A stretch of 64,000 bases of DNA, from the NCBI RefSeq assembly GCF_001667945.1, contig NZ_LZJK01000166.1, positions 1 through 64,000 on the forward strand. Direction: 5' to 3'. Both the position numbers and the translations under genes were made by a program. Numbering within the stretch: position 1 is the stretch's first letter; each line of letters starts with the position of its first letter. This stretch comes from Mycolicibacter sinensis. GTDB lineage: Bacteria > Actinomycetota > Actinomycetes > Mycobacteriales > Mycobacteriaceae. The notes below the pieces were generated by a model, which saw only the letters and a program-made list of their open reading frames with translations, was not told the DNA's origin and did not search any database. Below, piece after piece: positions 31,264 to 41,580 of the stretch.

Positions 31264-32025
31264 ATGACGAGTCACGAGGTCCTTGGCCAGCGGGCGGCAG
31301 CCTTCTTGGCGATGCACCAGCCGGGCAATCCGGTGATCGCGCCGACCGTGTGGGATGTGTGGTCGGCGAAGCTGGCGGTGGGCGCCGGATTCGCCGCGCT
31401 GACGATCGGCAGCAAGCCGTTGGCTGAGTCGATGGGCCGCAGCGACGGCGAAGGGATGGCCTTCACCGACGTGCTGGGCCGAGTCCGTCAGATCACCGAG
31501 GCCGTCGACGTGCCGGTCTCCCTCGACGTCGAGTCCGGCTACGCCGAATCCGCCGAGCGGCTGGTCGAGGCCCTGCTGGAGGCCGGTGCGGTCGGCTGCA
31601 ACATCGAGGACTCGGTGCACAGCGAAGGCAAGCGGCTGCGGTCGTCCGCCGAGCACGCCGAGTATGTGGCCGCCCTGCGGGCAGCCGCCGACGCCGCCGG
31701 CACGCACCTGGTGATCAACGCCCGTACCGACCTGTTCCTGCGCCAAGACGGTGACGACACCGACCGCATCGACCGCGCCATCGCCCGGCTGACCGCATGC
31801 GCCGAAGCCGGCGCGGACGTGCTCTACCCGGTCGGCCGCCACGACGCGGAGACGTTGCGCACCCTGGCCTCCGGGCTGCCCAGGCCGGTCAACGCGCTCG
31901 CCGCGCCCGACTCCGACGACCCGGCCTCGTTCGGCAAGCTCGGGATCGGGCGGGTCAGCTTCGGCCCGCTGTTGCAGGTCGCCCTGGGCAAGCACGCCGG
32001 GGAGGTTCTCGCCCGCTGGTCCTGA
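31264..32025 (+). CDS. Isocitrate lyase/PEP mutase-superfamily enzyme
   Basis: The 253-residue TIM-barrel protein has the family metal-binding and substrate motifs: NPVIAPTVWDVWSAKL near the N-terminus, VPVSLDVESGYAES (about 81-94), GCNIEDSVH and VINARTDLFL. It lacks the KKCGH motif of true isocitrate lyases. Members cleave or form C-C or P-C bonds in 2-oxo acids (oxaloacetate decarboxylase, methylisocitrate lyase-like). Substrate unknown. The ATG follows a GGAAGAG site. Confidence 0.85.
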   Translation: MTSHEVLGQRAAAFLAMHQPGNPVIAPTVWDVWSAKLAVGAGFAALTIGSKPLAESMGRSDGEGMAFTDVLGRVRQITEAVDVPVSLDVESGYAESAERLVEALLEAGAVGCNIEDSVHSEGKRLRSSAEHAEYVAALRAAADAAGTHLVINARTDLFLRQDGDDTDRIDRAIARLTACAEAGADVLYPVGRHDAETLRTLASGLPRPVNALAAPDSDDPASFGKLGIGRVSFGPLLQVALGKHAGEVLARWS

Positions 32026-32051
32026 GGCTTCCCCAGGAACTTGACACCTGT

Positions 32052-32057
32052 TAAGTT
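32052..32057 (+). promoter_or_regulatory. -10 box for leaderless SDR gene
   Basis: TAAGTT lies 6 bases before the GTG start at 32064; no ribosome site is present in the gap. The gene 38 bases upstream ends before this promoter. Confidence 0.45.
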
Positions 32058-32063
32058 TCTCGG

Positions 32064-32918
32064 GTGGACAACATCCGTGGCAAGACCGTTGCCATCACAG
32101 GTGCCGCCCGGGGGATCGGGCTGGCGACCGCCGCGGCCCTGCTCGCGCGCGGTGCCCGGGTAGTCATCGGCGACCGCGACACCCGCGCGCTCGACACGGC
32201 GGTGCAGGGGCTGGGCCCCGGGCAGCCCGTCACCGGCTACCCGCTCGACGTCACCGACCGGGAGTCGTTCTCGACGTTTCTGGACAAGGCTCGTGCCGAC
32301 GGTGACGGCCGCATCGACGTGCTGATCAACAATGCCGGCGTGATGCCGGTCGGACCGTTCCTCGACCAGACCCAAGAGACCATTCGCTCGGCCACCGAGG
32401 TCAACTTCTACGGCGTACTCAACGGGTGCCAGCTGGTGCTTCCCGAGATGGTCAAACGCCGCAGCGGCCACATCATCAACGTCGCCTCGATGGCCGGGAT
32501 CGTGGCGGTCCCGGGCCAAGTGCTCTACGCCGGAACCAAATTCGCCGTCGTGGGCTTGAGCACCGCGATGTCTGACGAATTCGCACCGCAGGGTGTGGCG
32601 GTCACCGCAGTGCTACCGACGTTCACCAACACCGAATTGATCTCGGGCACAACACCGTCGGCGGCCCAGCGGCCGGTGGAACCCGAAGACATCGCGGCCG
32701 CGGTGGTCAAGGTACTCGACAAGCCGAAGACCCTGGTCTCGGTGCCCGGTTTCGGGCGTCGCACCGCGATCCTGGCGACCCTGCTACCCGATCGGGCCCG
32801 CCGCTGGCTCAACAAGAAGACGGGCAACGACACGGTGTTCCTGCAGCTGGACACCGCGGCCCGGCAGGCCTACGAGGACCGCGCCCGGCATGCCACTGGG
32901 GTTATCGACAACGACTAA
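32064..32918 (+). CDS. Short-chain dehydrogenase/reductase
   Basis: The 284-residue NAD(P)-dependent oxidoreductase has TGAARGIG (about 13-20), NNAGV (about 91-95), the catalytic Ser in VASMAG and the YAGTK motif with Tyr and Lys. The C-terminal extension after residue 220 (RRWLNKKTGND) is longer than in minimal SDRs and resembles mycobacterial SDRs of unknown substrate. It ends tail-to-tail with metZ, overlapping by 4 bases. Confidence 0.9.
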   Translation: MDNIRGKTVAITGAARGIGLATAAALLARGARVVIGDRDTRALDTAVQGLGPGQPVTGYPLDVTDRESFSTFLDKARADGDGRIDVLINNAGVMPVGPFLDQTQETIRSATEVNFYGVLNGCQLVLPEMVKRRSGHIINVASMAGIVAVPGQVLYAGTKFAVVGLSTAMSDEFAPQGVAVTAVLPTFTNTELISGTTPSAAQRPVEPEDIAAAVVKVLDKPKTLVSVPGFGRRTAILATLLPDRARRWLNKKTGNDTVFLQLDTAARQAYEDRARHATGVIDND

Positions 32919-34189
32919 CCCAGCGCCTGGTCCAGGTCGGCGATCAGATCATCGGTGCCCTCCAGCCCGACCGAGATGCGCACCACCCCGTCGCCGAGGC
33001 CGATCGCGGCACGTCCTTCCGGCCCCATCGCCCGGTGGGTGGTGGTCGCCGGATGGGTGATCAGCGACTTGGCGTCGCCGAGGTTGTTGGAGATGTCGAT
33101 CAGTCTCAGCTTGTCGAGCAACTCGAACGCCCGCTGCTTGGCCGCGCCCGCCGGGGCATCGAGTTCGAAGGTGACGACGGTACCGCCACCGGACATCTGC
33201 CGGCGCGCCAGGTCGTGCTGTGGATGCGACGCCAGAAACGGGTAGCGCACCCAGCGCACCGCGCGATGCTGCTCGAGGAACTGCGCGATCCGCAGTGCCG
33301 CAGCGTTGGCGTAGTCGACCCGAATCGAAAGAGTTTCAAGGCCTTTCAGCAGCAGCCAGGCGTTGAACGGGCTGAGCGCCGGGCCGGTGTGACGCATCAG
33401 CGTCTGCACCGGACCGTCGATGTAGTCCTGGTCGCCCAGGATCGCCCCGCCGAGCACCCGGCCCTGCCCGTCGAGGTGCTTGGTGCCGGAGTACACCACC
33501 ACGTCGACCCCGAGCGGAAAGCCCTGCTGCAGCAGCGGAGTGGCGAACACGTTGTCCAGCACCACTTTCGCACCGGCAGCATGAGCCAACTCGGTGACCG
33601 CGGCGATGTCGACGAGCGACTGCATCGGGTTCGACGGTGTCTCGAAGAAGACTGCGGTGGTCGGTACCGACAGTGCCTGCTCCCACTGCGTCAGGTCGTC
33701 GCCGTCGACGAAGACGGTCTCCACGCCCCAGCGGGGCAGGATCTCGTTGCAGACCACGAAGCATGAGCCGAACAGGCTGCGGGCAGCCACCAGTCGATCA
33801 CCGGCACTCAGCAGCGCACCGAGCGAGACGAAGACCGCCGCCATGCCGCTGGCGGTGGCGAATGCCGCCGGGGCGCCCTCGATCAGCCGCAGTCGCTCCT
33901 CGAACATCGACACCGTCGGGTTGCCGTAGCGCGAGTAGACGAACCGGTCGACCTCGCCGGTGAACGCCTGCTCCGCGGCGGCTGCGGAGTCGTAGACGTA
34001 GCCGGAGCTGAGGAACAGCGCCTCGGCGGTCTCGTCGAACTGCGAGCGCAGCAGCCCGCCGCGCACCCCGATGGTGGCCGGGCTGACGCCGTCCGGCAGC
34101 GGTTTGGGGACGCGGACCGACGGTTCAGCGACGCTCGACGAAGGAGAACCGACGCTGGGACCGGCGCATGAACCCGAGCGCTCGCTCAC
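32915..34189 (-). CDS. metZ: O-succinylhomoserine sulfhydrylase MetZ, with repeat-derived N-terminus
   Basis: MetZ makes homocysteine from O-succinylhomoserine and sulfide. The 424-residue PLP enzyme has the Cys/Met metabolism domain: YSRYGNPTV, ATASGMAAVF, the PLP-lysine motif VVYSGTKHLDGQGR and SVGLEGTDDLI at the end. The first about 24 residues (VSERSGSCAGPSVGSPSSS, then VAEP) are not found in the M. tuberculosis protein as I remember it, and match the start of the TrmH-like gene at 48033. The GTG overlaps the rhodanese stop (GTGA). With rhodanese upstream it forms a sulfur-metabolism unit. Confidence 0.95.
   Translation of the reverse strand: MSERSGSCAGPSVGSPSSSVAEPSVRVPKPLPDGVSPATIGVRGGLLRSQFDETAEALFLSSGYVYDSAAAAEQAFTGEVDRFVYSRYGNPTVSMFEERLRLIEGAPAAFATASGMAAVFVSLGALLSAGDRLVAARSLFGSCFVVCNEILPRWGVETVFVDGDDLTQWEQALSVPTTAVFFETPSNPMQSLVDIAAVTELAHAAGAKVVLDNVFATPLLQQGFPLGVDVVVYSGTKHLDGQGRVLGGAILGDQDYIDGPVQTLMRHTGPALSPFNAWLLLKGLETLSIRVDYANAAALRIAQFLEQHRAVRWVRYPFLASHPQHDLARRQMSGGGTVVTFELDAPAGAAKQRAFELLDKLRLIDISNNLGDAKSLITHPATTTHRAMGPEGRAAIGLGDGVVRISVGLEGTDDLIADLDQALG
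34122..34189 (-). repeat. Dispersed N-terminal repeat, copy A (start of metZ)
   Basis: The first about 68 bases of metZ, including the GTG and the overlapping upstream TGA, are highly similar to 47968-48033 at the start of the TrmH-like gene. The shared core encodes GPS..SPSSS.AEP. Both copies sit exactly at a GTGA gene junction. Confidence 0.75.
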
Positions 34190-34590
34190 GACTGCTTCCA
34201 GGGCAGGCCGACCGCGCGCCAACCGGTGCCCCCGCGGTGAGCATGCGCGTCGAGCTGGCCTTCGAAACCGTCCAGCACGTTGTAGGACGGGGCGATGCCG
34301 GCCGCGGTCGCGGTCTCGGCGGCCGGGATGGAGCGGTTGCCCGAGCGGCACAGGAAGACCGCCGGCCCGGCCGGGACCCGGGCGGCCAGCTCACGCGCGA
34401 AGTCCAGGTTGGGGCTGCCGTCGGAGTGCACCCACTCGATGCACACCACCTGGCGGCCCAGATCGGACAAGTCAGGCAGTCCCACGAAGCGCCATTCGGC
34501 GTCGGTGCGCACGTCGACGAGCGTCGCGGTGGGGTCGTCGCGCAGTATCGCCCAGGCTTGCTCGGGGGTGATGTCTCCGGCGTAGCTCAC
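34186..34590 (-). CDS. Rhodanese-like sulfurtransferase
   Basis: The 134-residue single-domain rhodanese has LVDVRTDAEW and the active-site loop FLCRSGNRS with the catalytic Cys at about residue 82. It transfers sulfur from thiosulfate or persulfide donors. Its position ahead of metZ matches Rv0390-Rv0391, suggesting sulfide delivery to homocysteine synthesis. The start is GTG. The stop overlaps the metZ start by 4 bases. Confidence 0.92.
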   Translation of the reverse strand: MSYAGDITPEQAWAILRDDPTATLVDVRTDAEWRFVGLPDLSDLGRQVVCIEWVHSDGSPNLDFARELAARVPAGPAVFLCRSGNRSIPAAETATAAGIAPSYNVLDGFEGQLDAHAHRGGTGWRAVGLPWKQS

Positions 34591-34635
34591 CTGCCGAAGT
34601 GTCGCACCCGCGGCGGCTCCACGCCACGCCGGGGG

Positions 34636-35901
34636 TCAGGGCCAGAGCTTGCCCAGAACCGCCGCGACCTGCTCGGCCCGGTCGCGGGCGACCGCCACAT
34701 CGGGACCCGTGGCCAGCGCCAAACCCAGCCGCCGGCGGGGGTGCCCCTCGTGGTGGCCGAACACCACCACATCACTTTCGGTCACGCTGAGCGCATCGGC
34801 GACCACCGCCACACTGTCTCCGGTCGCCTCGGTGGCGGCCCCGCCCGGCGGCCGCCGCGAGTAGATCAGCCGGGCGGCGCCGGGCGAGACCAGGATGGCG
34901 TCGGTGGTCAGCCCGAGGATCGCGCGTGCCTGCAGTTCGAAACCGGAGAGCCGCTGGGTGCGCAACGTCAGCAGCGCGGCATCGTAGGGGCGGACATTGA
35001 CGCCGGTGAAGTACACCTCGTCGCCGTGAACCAGTAACTCCACCCCGAACAGGCCGCGTCCGCCGAGGGCCCGCGCGATCCGTGCGGCGACCGACTTGGC
35101 CGCATCCAGCGCCACCGCGCTCATCGGGTACGGCTGCCAAAGCTCCACGGTCAGTTGCCCGTTCGGGTCCTCCTCGGTGCGGTGCCCGATGGGCGCGCAG
35201 AAATCCAGTGCCGGCCCGTCCGCGCCGTCGCGGTGCACCGCCAGCAACATGACCTCGCTGTCGAACTCCACCACCCTCTCGGCCAGCACCCGGGCCGGTG
35301 TGCCCGCAGCGGCGACCGAAACCGCACGTTCCCAGGCGGGTTCGATGTCGCTGTCACGCACCATCACCGAGCGGCCCTCGCCTACGGCTCCTCCCAGCGG
35401 TTTGACCACCATCGGGAATCCGCCGTGCTTGGCCACCGCCCGCAGCTCCTCGACCGAACCGGCGAACCAGAACGGTGCGGTCGGCAGCCCGAGCTCGTCG
35501 GCGGCCAGCCGGCGCAACCCCTCCGGGTCGGCGGCCAGCTGAGCACCGCGGATGCCCGGCACCACCGCGGTGAGATCCGTATCGGCAATGGCGGCCAGCG
35601 CGTCGGTGGCCACCACGTCGGAGGCGACCACCACGACCTTCGGCTGCAGCCACCTGATCGCCGCGGCCAGTTCGTCGTTGTCGCTCAGATCCACCACCAC
35701 GGAGCGGTCAGCGACCCCGTGCAGCGCGGCATCGGCGTAACGGTCGACGGCGATCACCTCGGCACCCAGGCGTTGCAGCGCCGTCACCAGTTCACGGCTG
35801 AGCTCACCGGAGCCGAGCAGGGCCACCCGGGTCCGGCTGGGACCGTCTGCGGACGACCGTTCGGTCGTGAACGCCCGCTCCTTCTCGGCCTCGCCGTCCA
35901 A
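34636..35901 (-). CDS. purT: Formate-dependent GAR transformylase PurT
   Basis: PurT makes formyl-GAR in purine synthesis from formate and ATP. The 421-residue ATP-grasp protein has VALLGSGELSRELVTALQRLG (the phosphate-binding loop), PMVVKPLGGAVGEGRS, EFDSEVMLLAV and GLFGVELLV. I chose the TTG start because a GGGAGGA ribosome site lies 9 bases upstream and the length then fits the family. An upstream GTG adds 20 residues but would nearly touch the divergent antiporter gene. It is the first gene of purT-rhodanese-metZ. Confidence 0.9.
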   Translation of the reverse strand: MDGEAEKERAFTTERSSADGPSRTRVALLGSGELSRELVTALQRLGAEVIAVDRYADAALHGVADRSVVVDLSDNDELAAAIRWLQPKVVVVASDVVATDALAAIADTDLTAVVPGIRGAQLAADPEGLRRLAADELGLPTAPFWFAGSVEELRAVAKHGGFPMVVKPLGGAVGEGRSVMVRDSDIEPAWERAVSVAAAGTPARVLAERVVEFDSEVMLLAVHRDGADGPALDFCAPIGHRTEEDPNGQLTVELWQPYPMSAVALDAAKSVAARIARALGGRGLFGVELLVHGDEVYFTGVNVRPYDAALLTLRTQRLSGFELQARAILGLTTDAILVSPGAARLIYSRRPPGGAATEATGDSVAVVADALSVTESDVVVFGHHEGHPRRRLGLALATGPDVAVARDRAEQVAAVLGKLWP

Positions 35902-35969
35902 CCGCCCTATCCTCCCGCCCCGAGGCAATGTTGCATGGTGCTCAAGGATAAGCGGGAACACGGACGGAG

Positions 35970-37580
35970 GTGCGAACGACGGTGAACCCTGCGCTATTGG
36001 GCTCGCTGGTGGCCGCCGTGCTGGTCGCGGCCATCGCCCGGCATCACAAACTGTCCGCGCCGCTGGTCCTGGTGATCGCCGGTCTGCTGGTCGGGCTGAT
36101 TCCGGCGGTGCCCGACATCGCGCTGCGGCCCGACCTGGTGCTGTTCGTGATCCTGCCGCCGTTGTTGTGGTCGGCGGGACTGGAGAGTTCGTTCATCAAC
36201 ATGCGCCGCAACCGCCGTTCGATCATGCTGCTGGCGGTCGGCCTGCCGCTGGCCACCACCGTCGCGGTCGGTGTGGTCGCCTACTACACCGTGCCCGAGT
36301 TCAGCTTGGCGGCCGCGTTGACCTTGGGTGCGATCGTGGCGCCGCCGGATGCGGTCTCGGCGACCGCGGTCGGCCGCCGGCTCGGGCTGCCGCGCCGGAT
36401 CATGACGCTGCTGAGCGGGGAGAGCCTGCTCAACGACGCCACCGCGCTGACCGTCTACAAGATGGCGCTGGCCGCGGCGATCGGCGCCGCGACCGGCTGG
36501 GGCACCGGGCTGGCGATATTCGTGCTGTCTGCGGTCGGTGGTGTGGTGGTGGGGGTGGTCTTCGGGGCGCTCATCGTGGTCATCCGGGCCCGGTTGACCG
36601 ATCCGCTGGTGGAAAGCGCGGTCGGGTTGGTCGCCCCGTTCGTCATCTACCTGGTGGCCGAGGAGGTGCGCGGCTCCGGGGTGCTCGCGGTGGTGGTCGC
36701 CGCATTGATCCTCGGGCAGCGTTTCACCCGCGCCCACTACGCCACCCGGCTGCAGGACCAGGCGGTCTGGCGAGCGGTGCAACTGGTGCTGGAATCCTTG
36801 GCGTTCCTGCTGATCGGCCTGCAACTACCGACGGTGGTGCAGAACCTGCGCGGGGTCCGCTTTTCGAGTCTGACCCTCGCCTCGCTGGCCGTCTTCGCGA
36901 CGGCGCTGGCGGTCCGCGTGGTGTGGGTGGTGACGTTCTCCTACCTGCCGCGGATGCTGTCCGCACGGATCCGGCAACGCGAGCCCGCCCCCACACCCGG
37001 ACAGGTGTTCATCCTGGCGTGGGCCGGGATGCGCGGCGTGGTGTCATTGGCGGCCGCCTTCGGTGTGCCGGCGGCGACGCTGGCCGGTCAGCGGTTCCCG
37101 GGCCGCCCCCAGCTGGTGTTTCTCACGTTCGTCGTCGTCGTCGGCACCTTGCTGCTGCACGGGATGACGCTGCCCTGGCTGATCCGGCGGCTGGGGGTCC
37201 GCACCGACCAGGACCGCAACGACGCGATCGCGGCGGCCGCCGCGCAGGACAAAGCGGCCCGTGCCGCCGCCGACCGGCTGGATGAGGTGCTCGCCTCCAG
37301 CGAGCCGTCGCCGGCCAGCGAGCGCGCCGCCGACGCCTTGCGCACCTGGAACACCCGGCGCCGCAACGCGGCCCGCGAGCGGCTGCGCCGGTTGGATCCG
37401 GACAACGACGACAGCGACGAGACCGCCGCCGCGGCGTTTCGCCGATTGCGGCTGGAGATGCTGGCCGCCGAGCGTGCGGCGCTGATCGCCGAACGCGACC
37501 AGGGCCACATCGACGACCAGGTGCTGCGCACCCTGCTGCACCGGTTGGATCTGGAAGAGGCGACGCTGAACCTGGATTAG
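35970..37580 (+). CDS. Na+/H+ antiporter, CPA1 family
   Basis: The 536-residue protein has about 12 membrane segments (1-410) with the CPA1 motifs LGAIVAPPDAVSATAV and LLSGESLLNDATALTVYK, and WAGMRGVVSLAAA near residue 350. A soluble charged C-terminal tail of about 120 residues is helical and Arg/Glu-rich. It resembles YjcE-type Na+/H+ exchangers. Role: exchange of monovalent cations for protons at the plasma membrane. It is divergent from purT. The GTG start has no clear ribosome site. Confidence 0.9.
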   Translation: MRTTVNPALLGSLVAAVLVAAIARHHKLSAPLVLVIAGLLVGLIPAVPDIALRPDLVLFVILPPLLWSAGLESSFINMRRNRRSIMLLAVGLPLATTVAVGVVAYYTVPEFSLAAALTLGAIVAPPDAVSATAVGRRLGLPRRIMTLLSGESLLNDATALTVYKMALAAAIGAATGWGTGLAIFVLSAVGGVVVGVVFGALIVVIRARLTDPLVESAVGLVAPFVIYLVAEEVRGSGVLAVVVAALILGQRFTRAHYATRLQDQAVWRAVQLVLESLAFLLIGLQLPTVVQNLRGVRFSSLTLASLAVFATALAVRVVWVVTFSYLPRMLSARIRQREPAPTPGQVFILAWAGMRGVVSLAAAFGVPAATLAGQRFPGRPQLVFLTFVVVVGTLLLHGMTLPWLIRRLGVRTDQDRNDAIAAAAAQDKAARAAADRLDEVLASSEPSPASERAADALRTWNTRRRNAARERLRRLDPDNDDSDETAAAAFRRLRLEMLAAERAALIAERDQGHIDDQVLRTLLHRLDLEEATLNLD

Positions 37581-37620
37581 TTTCCGCCCCGGCGAACAGT
37601 CCCCCGCCGGCGCAACTGAA

Positions 37621-37626
37621 TACAGT
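37621..37626 (+). promoter_or_regulatory. -10 box for leaderless DoxX-like gene
   Basis: TACAGT lies 7 bases before the ATG at 37634 with GGGTGCC between, consistent with a leaderless transcript. Confidence 0.45.
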
Positions 37627-37633
37627 GGGTGCC

Positions 37634-37986
37634 ATGACTGTGCTGACATCGCCGAAGACCTATGCGGGGCTGGCGGCCTTCCAAGTTGCCGACGCGGTGG
37701 CCTGCGCCATCCCGGTGCCCTACATCGCCAAAGCCCTGGACACCGTCGGGTGTCCGCAGCGGGTCCGGCCGATCCTGCCGATCGTCAAGGTCGCTTCGGC
37801 GCTCGGCCTGCTCTCGGCGCAACGGTTCCCGGTGCTGGCCCGGGTCACCACCGCCGCCTTGACGCTGTATTTCGTCCTCGCGGTGGGCGCACACCTCCGG
37901 GTCCGCGACAGCGTCGCCAACACCGTGCCGGCCGCGTCGTTTCTGGCCGTGTTCGCGGCGATGACCCTCAAGGGTCCAGACTCGCG

Positions 37987-37990
<4 letters not shown>
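37634..37990 (+). CDS. DoxX-like small membrane protein
   Basis: The 118-residue protein has about four hydrophobic segments (AGLAAFQVADAVACAI; IVKVASALGLLSAQ; VTTAALTLYFVLAVGAHLRV; TVPAASFLAVFAAMTL), the pattern of DoxX-like proteins. Some members act in redox or thiol homeostasis, but the role here is unknown. I chose the ATG 7 bases after the -10 box over a GTG three codons earlier. It ends overlapping the convergent thioesterase gene by 4 bases. Confidence 0.75.
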
Positions 37991-39947
<1,957 letters not shown>

Positions 39948-40016
39948 CTAACTGTCTTGGCTTACTGTGGTCCAGCCGGGGTCTGAGCCTATCTGAAGCG
40001 ATTCACAAGGAGAGCG

Positions 40017-40679
40017 TTGAACGCCACTAACGCCCCTGAAACCGCCGTTCTGCAGTTTGCCGGGCGGCCGCTGCCGCGCCCGCTGCGGGGGCTTCCGACG
40101 CTGCCGGTCGACGACGACGCAGCCCCGGTGGACGCCGCGATCGACCGATTCGGCCGGCTGGTGGTGGTAGGCGGAGACGCCGACCTGGCACGAGTGCTGA
40201 CCCGGTTGCTGCGCGCGGACCGGTTAGACGTCGAGGTCGGGTACGCGCCGCCGCGGCGTACCCCAGCGACCAGGGCTTACCGGCTACCGGCCGGCTGGAG
40301 GGCGGCGCGGCGGGCCCGGCGCGGCACCGCTGGGCCGGTGCCGCTGATCCGCGACGACGCCGGGACGGCGCTGGCCGGTGCCGGGCGCTGGGTGCCGGTG
40401 GACGGCACCGTCGTGCTGCGCGGCGAGGGCATCGTCGACGACACCGCCCTGTTCGACGGTGACGTGGCCGGGGCGCTGATCGAGCCGATCGGCACCGCAC
40501 CGGGGCTGCGGGCCGGGATTCCGTCGCGGCGCGGGCGGGTGCGCCGCTGGGTGACGGGCCGGGCGGCACAGCTGGGCACCACCGGTGCGCTGGTGGTGCG
40601 CGACGGGGTCTACGGCACCCGGACGGTGAAGCGGTCCACGTTTTATCGGCACATCGAGGACTGGTTGTTGGTCCGATAG
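40017..40679 (+). CDS. Conserved mycobacterial hypothetical protein (Rv0358-like)
   Basis: The 220-residue protein has no domain I can name. The N-terminal half contains DRFGRLVVVGGDADLARVL, like a nucleotide-binding or regulatory fold. The C-terminal half has a repeated VPVDGTVVLRGEGI pattern and ends KRSTFYRHIEDWLLVR. Position after purA (divergent) matches Rv0358, which resembles diacylglycerol-kinase-like lipid enzymes only weakly. The TTG start is supported by a strong AAGGAG site 5 bases upstream. The peptidase gene follows at 9 bases. Confidence 0.75.
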   Translation: MNATNAPETAVLQFAGRPLPRPLRGLPTLPVDDDAAPVDAAIDRFGRLVVVGGDADLARVLTRLLRADRLDVEVGYAPPRRTPATRAYRLPAGWRAARRARRGTAGPVPLIRDDAGTALAGAGRWVPVDGTVVLRGEGIVDDTALFDGDVAGALIEPIGTAPGLRAGIPSRRGRVRRWVTGRAAQLGTTGALVVRDGVYGTRTVKRSTFYRHIEDWLLVR

Positions 40680-40682
40680 GTT
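40677..40682 (+). promoter_or_regulatory. -10 box for leaderless peptidase gene, overlapping upstream stop
   Basis: TAGGTT lies 6 bases before the GTG start at 40689 and begins with the TAG stop of the upstream gene. It could give the peptidase gene its own leaderless transcript. Confidence 0.4.
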
Positions 40683-40688
40683 CACGGG

Positions 40689-41474
40689 GTGAATGTCAGC
40701 CCGCTGCGCGGCCAGGCCGTACGGCCTAGCCCGGTCTTCCTGGCGCTGGTGGCGGTGACCGCCCTCGGCGGTGTGCTGGCCTGGCGGGCCGCCGCCGACA
40801 TCCGGCCGCTGGCCTACGCCGGGGTGTTCGTGTTCGTCATCGCCGGCTGGCTGGTCTCGCTGTGCTTGCACGAGTTCGGCCACGCCGTCACCGCCTGGCG
40901 CTTCGGTGACCGCGACGTCGAGATGCGCGGCTATCTGACGCTCAACCCCCTGCGCTACACCCACCCGGGGCTGTCGCTGGTGCTGCCGATGCTGTTCATC
41001 GCCCTGGGCGGCATCGGCCTGCCCGGCGGGGCGGTGTTCGTGCAGACCTCGTTCATGACGCCGCTGCGACGCACCCTGGTCAGTCTCGCCGGGCCGGTGA
41101 CCAACCTGGTGCTGGCGGCGTTGCTGCTGAGCGCCACCCGGGCGTTCTACGACCCGGCACATCCGGTGTTCTGGTCCGGGGTGGCGTTCCTGGGTTTCCT
41201 GCAAGTCACCGCGGTGGTGCTGAACCTGCTGCCGGTGCCCGGACTGGACGGCTACGGCGCGTTGGAGCCGCATCTGAGCCCACAGACCCGCCGCGCGCTG
41301 GCGCCGTTCCAGCAGTGGGGCCTACTGGTGCTGTTGGTGCTGCTGATCTCGTCGCCGGCGCTGAACCAGAAGTTCTTCTCGCTGGTGCTGTGGTTCTTCG
41401 ACCTGTCCGGTGTGCCGCGCCTGCTGGTGTCGTGGGGGTTGAGCCTGACCCAGTTCTGGAGCGGCTGGTTCTAA
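40689..41474 (+). CDS. Site-2 protease-type membrane metallopeptidase
   Basis: The 261-residue protein has about six membrane segments. The Zn motif HEFGH (within CLHEFGHAVTAWRFGDRD, about residues 60-77) lies in an early helix and a later LLPVPGLDGYGALEP carries the third ligand Asp, as in intramembrane S2P-type proteases (Rv0359-like). Substrate unknown. The GTG start follows a -10 box. It forms a unit with the Rv0358-like gene. Confidence 0.88.
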   Translation: MNVSPLRGQAVRPSPVFLALVAVTALGGVLAWRAAADIRPLAYAGVFVFVIAGWLVSLCLHEFGHAVTAWRFGDRDVEMRGYLTLNPLRYTHPGLSLVLPMLFIALGGIGLPGGAVFVQTSFMTPLRRTLVSLAGPVTNLVLAALLLSATRAFYDPAHPVFWSGVAFLGFLQVTAVVLNLLPVPGLDGYGALEPHLSPQTRRALAPFQQWGLLVLLVLLISSPALNQKFFSLVLWFFDLSGVPRLLVSWGLSLTQFWSGWF

Positions 41475-41497
41475 CGCGCAAGCCCCACCGCGCCCAG

Positions 41498-41515
41498 CGT
41501 GAAGCCAGGTTCACG
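41498..41515. promoter_or_regulatory. Operator 1 upstream of CDF exporter
   Basis: The sequence CGTGAA-N6-TTCACG is a perfect inverted repeat that extends to 8-base arms (AGCGTGAA and TTCACGCT). It is repeated 31 bases downstream (about three helical turns) in the same form. A dimeric repressor binding both sites is likely. Confidence 0.6.
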
Positions 41516-41528
41516 CTCGACCGTCCAA

Positions 41529-41546
41529 CGTGAACCTAACTTCACG
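41529..41546. promoter_or_regulatory. Operator 2 upstream of CDF exporter
   Basis: The second CGTGAA-N6-TTCACG palindrome (8-base arms AACGTGAA and TTCACGTT) overlaps the expected -35 region. A repressor bound here would shut off the promoter. No regulator gene is adjacent, so it is likely encoded elsewhere. Confidence 0.6.
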
Positions 41547-41566
41547 TTCGGCAACGAGAGACGACA

Positions 41567-41572
41567 TATATT
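41567..41572 (+). promoter_or_regulatory. -10 box for CDF exporter
   Basis: TATATT lies 8 bases before the ATG at 41581, with TGCTAGCC between and no ribosome site. It lies 20 bases past operator 2. Confidence 0.5.
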
Positions 41573-41580
41573 TGCTAGCC

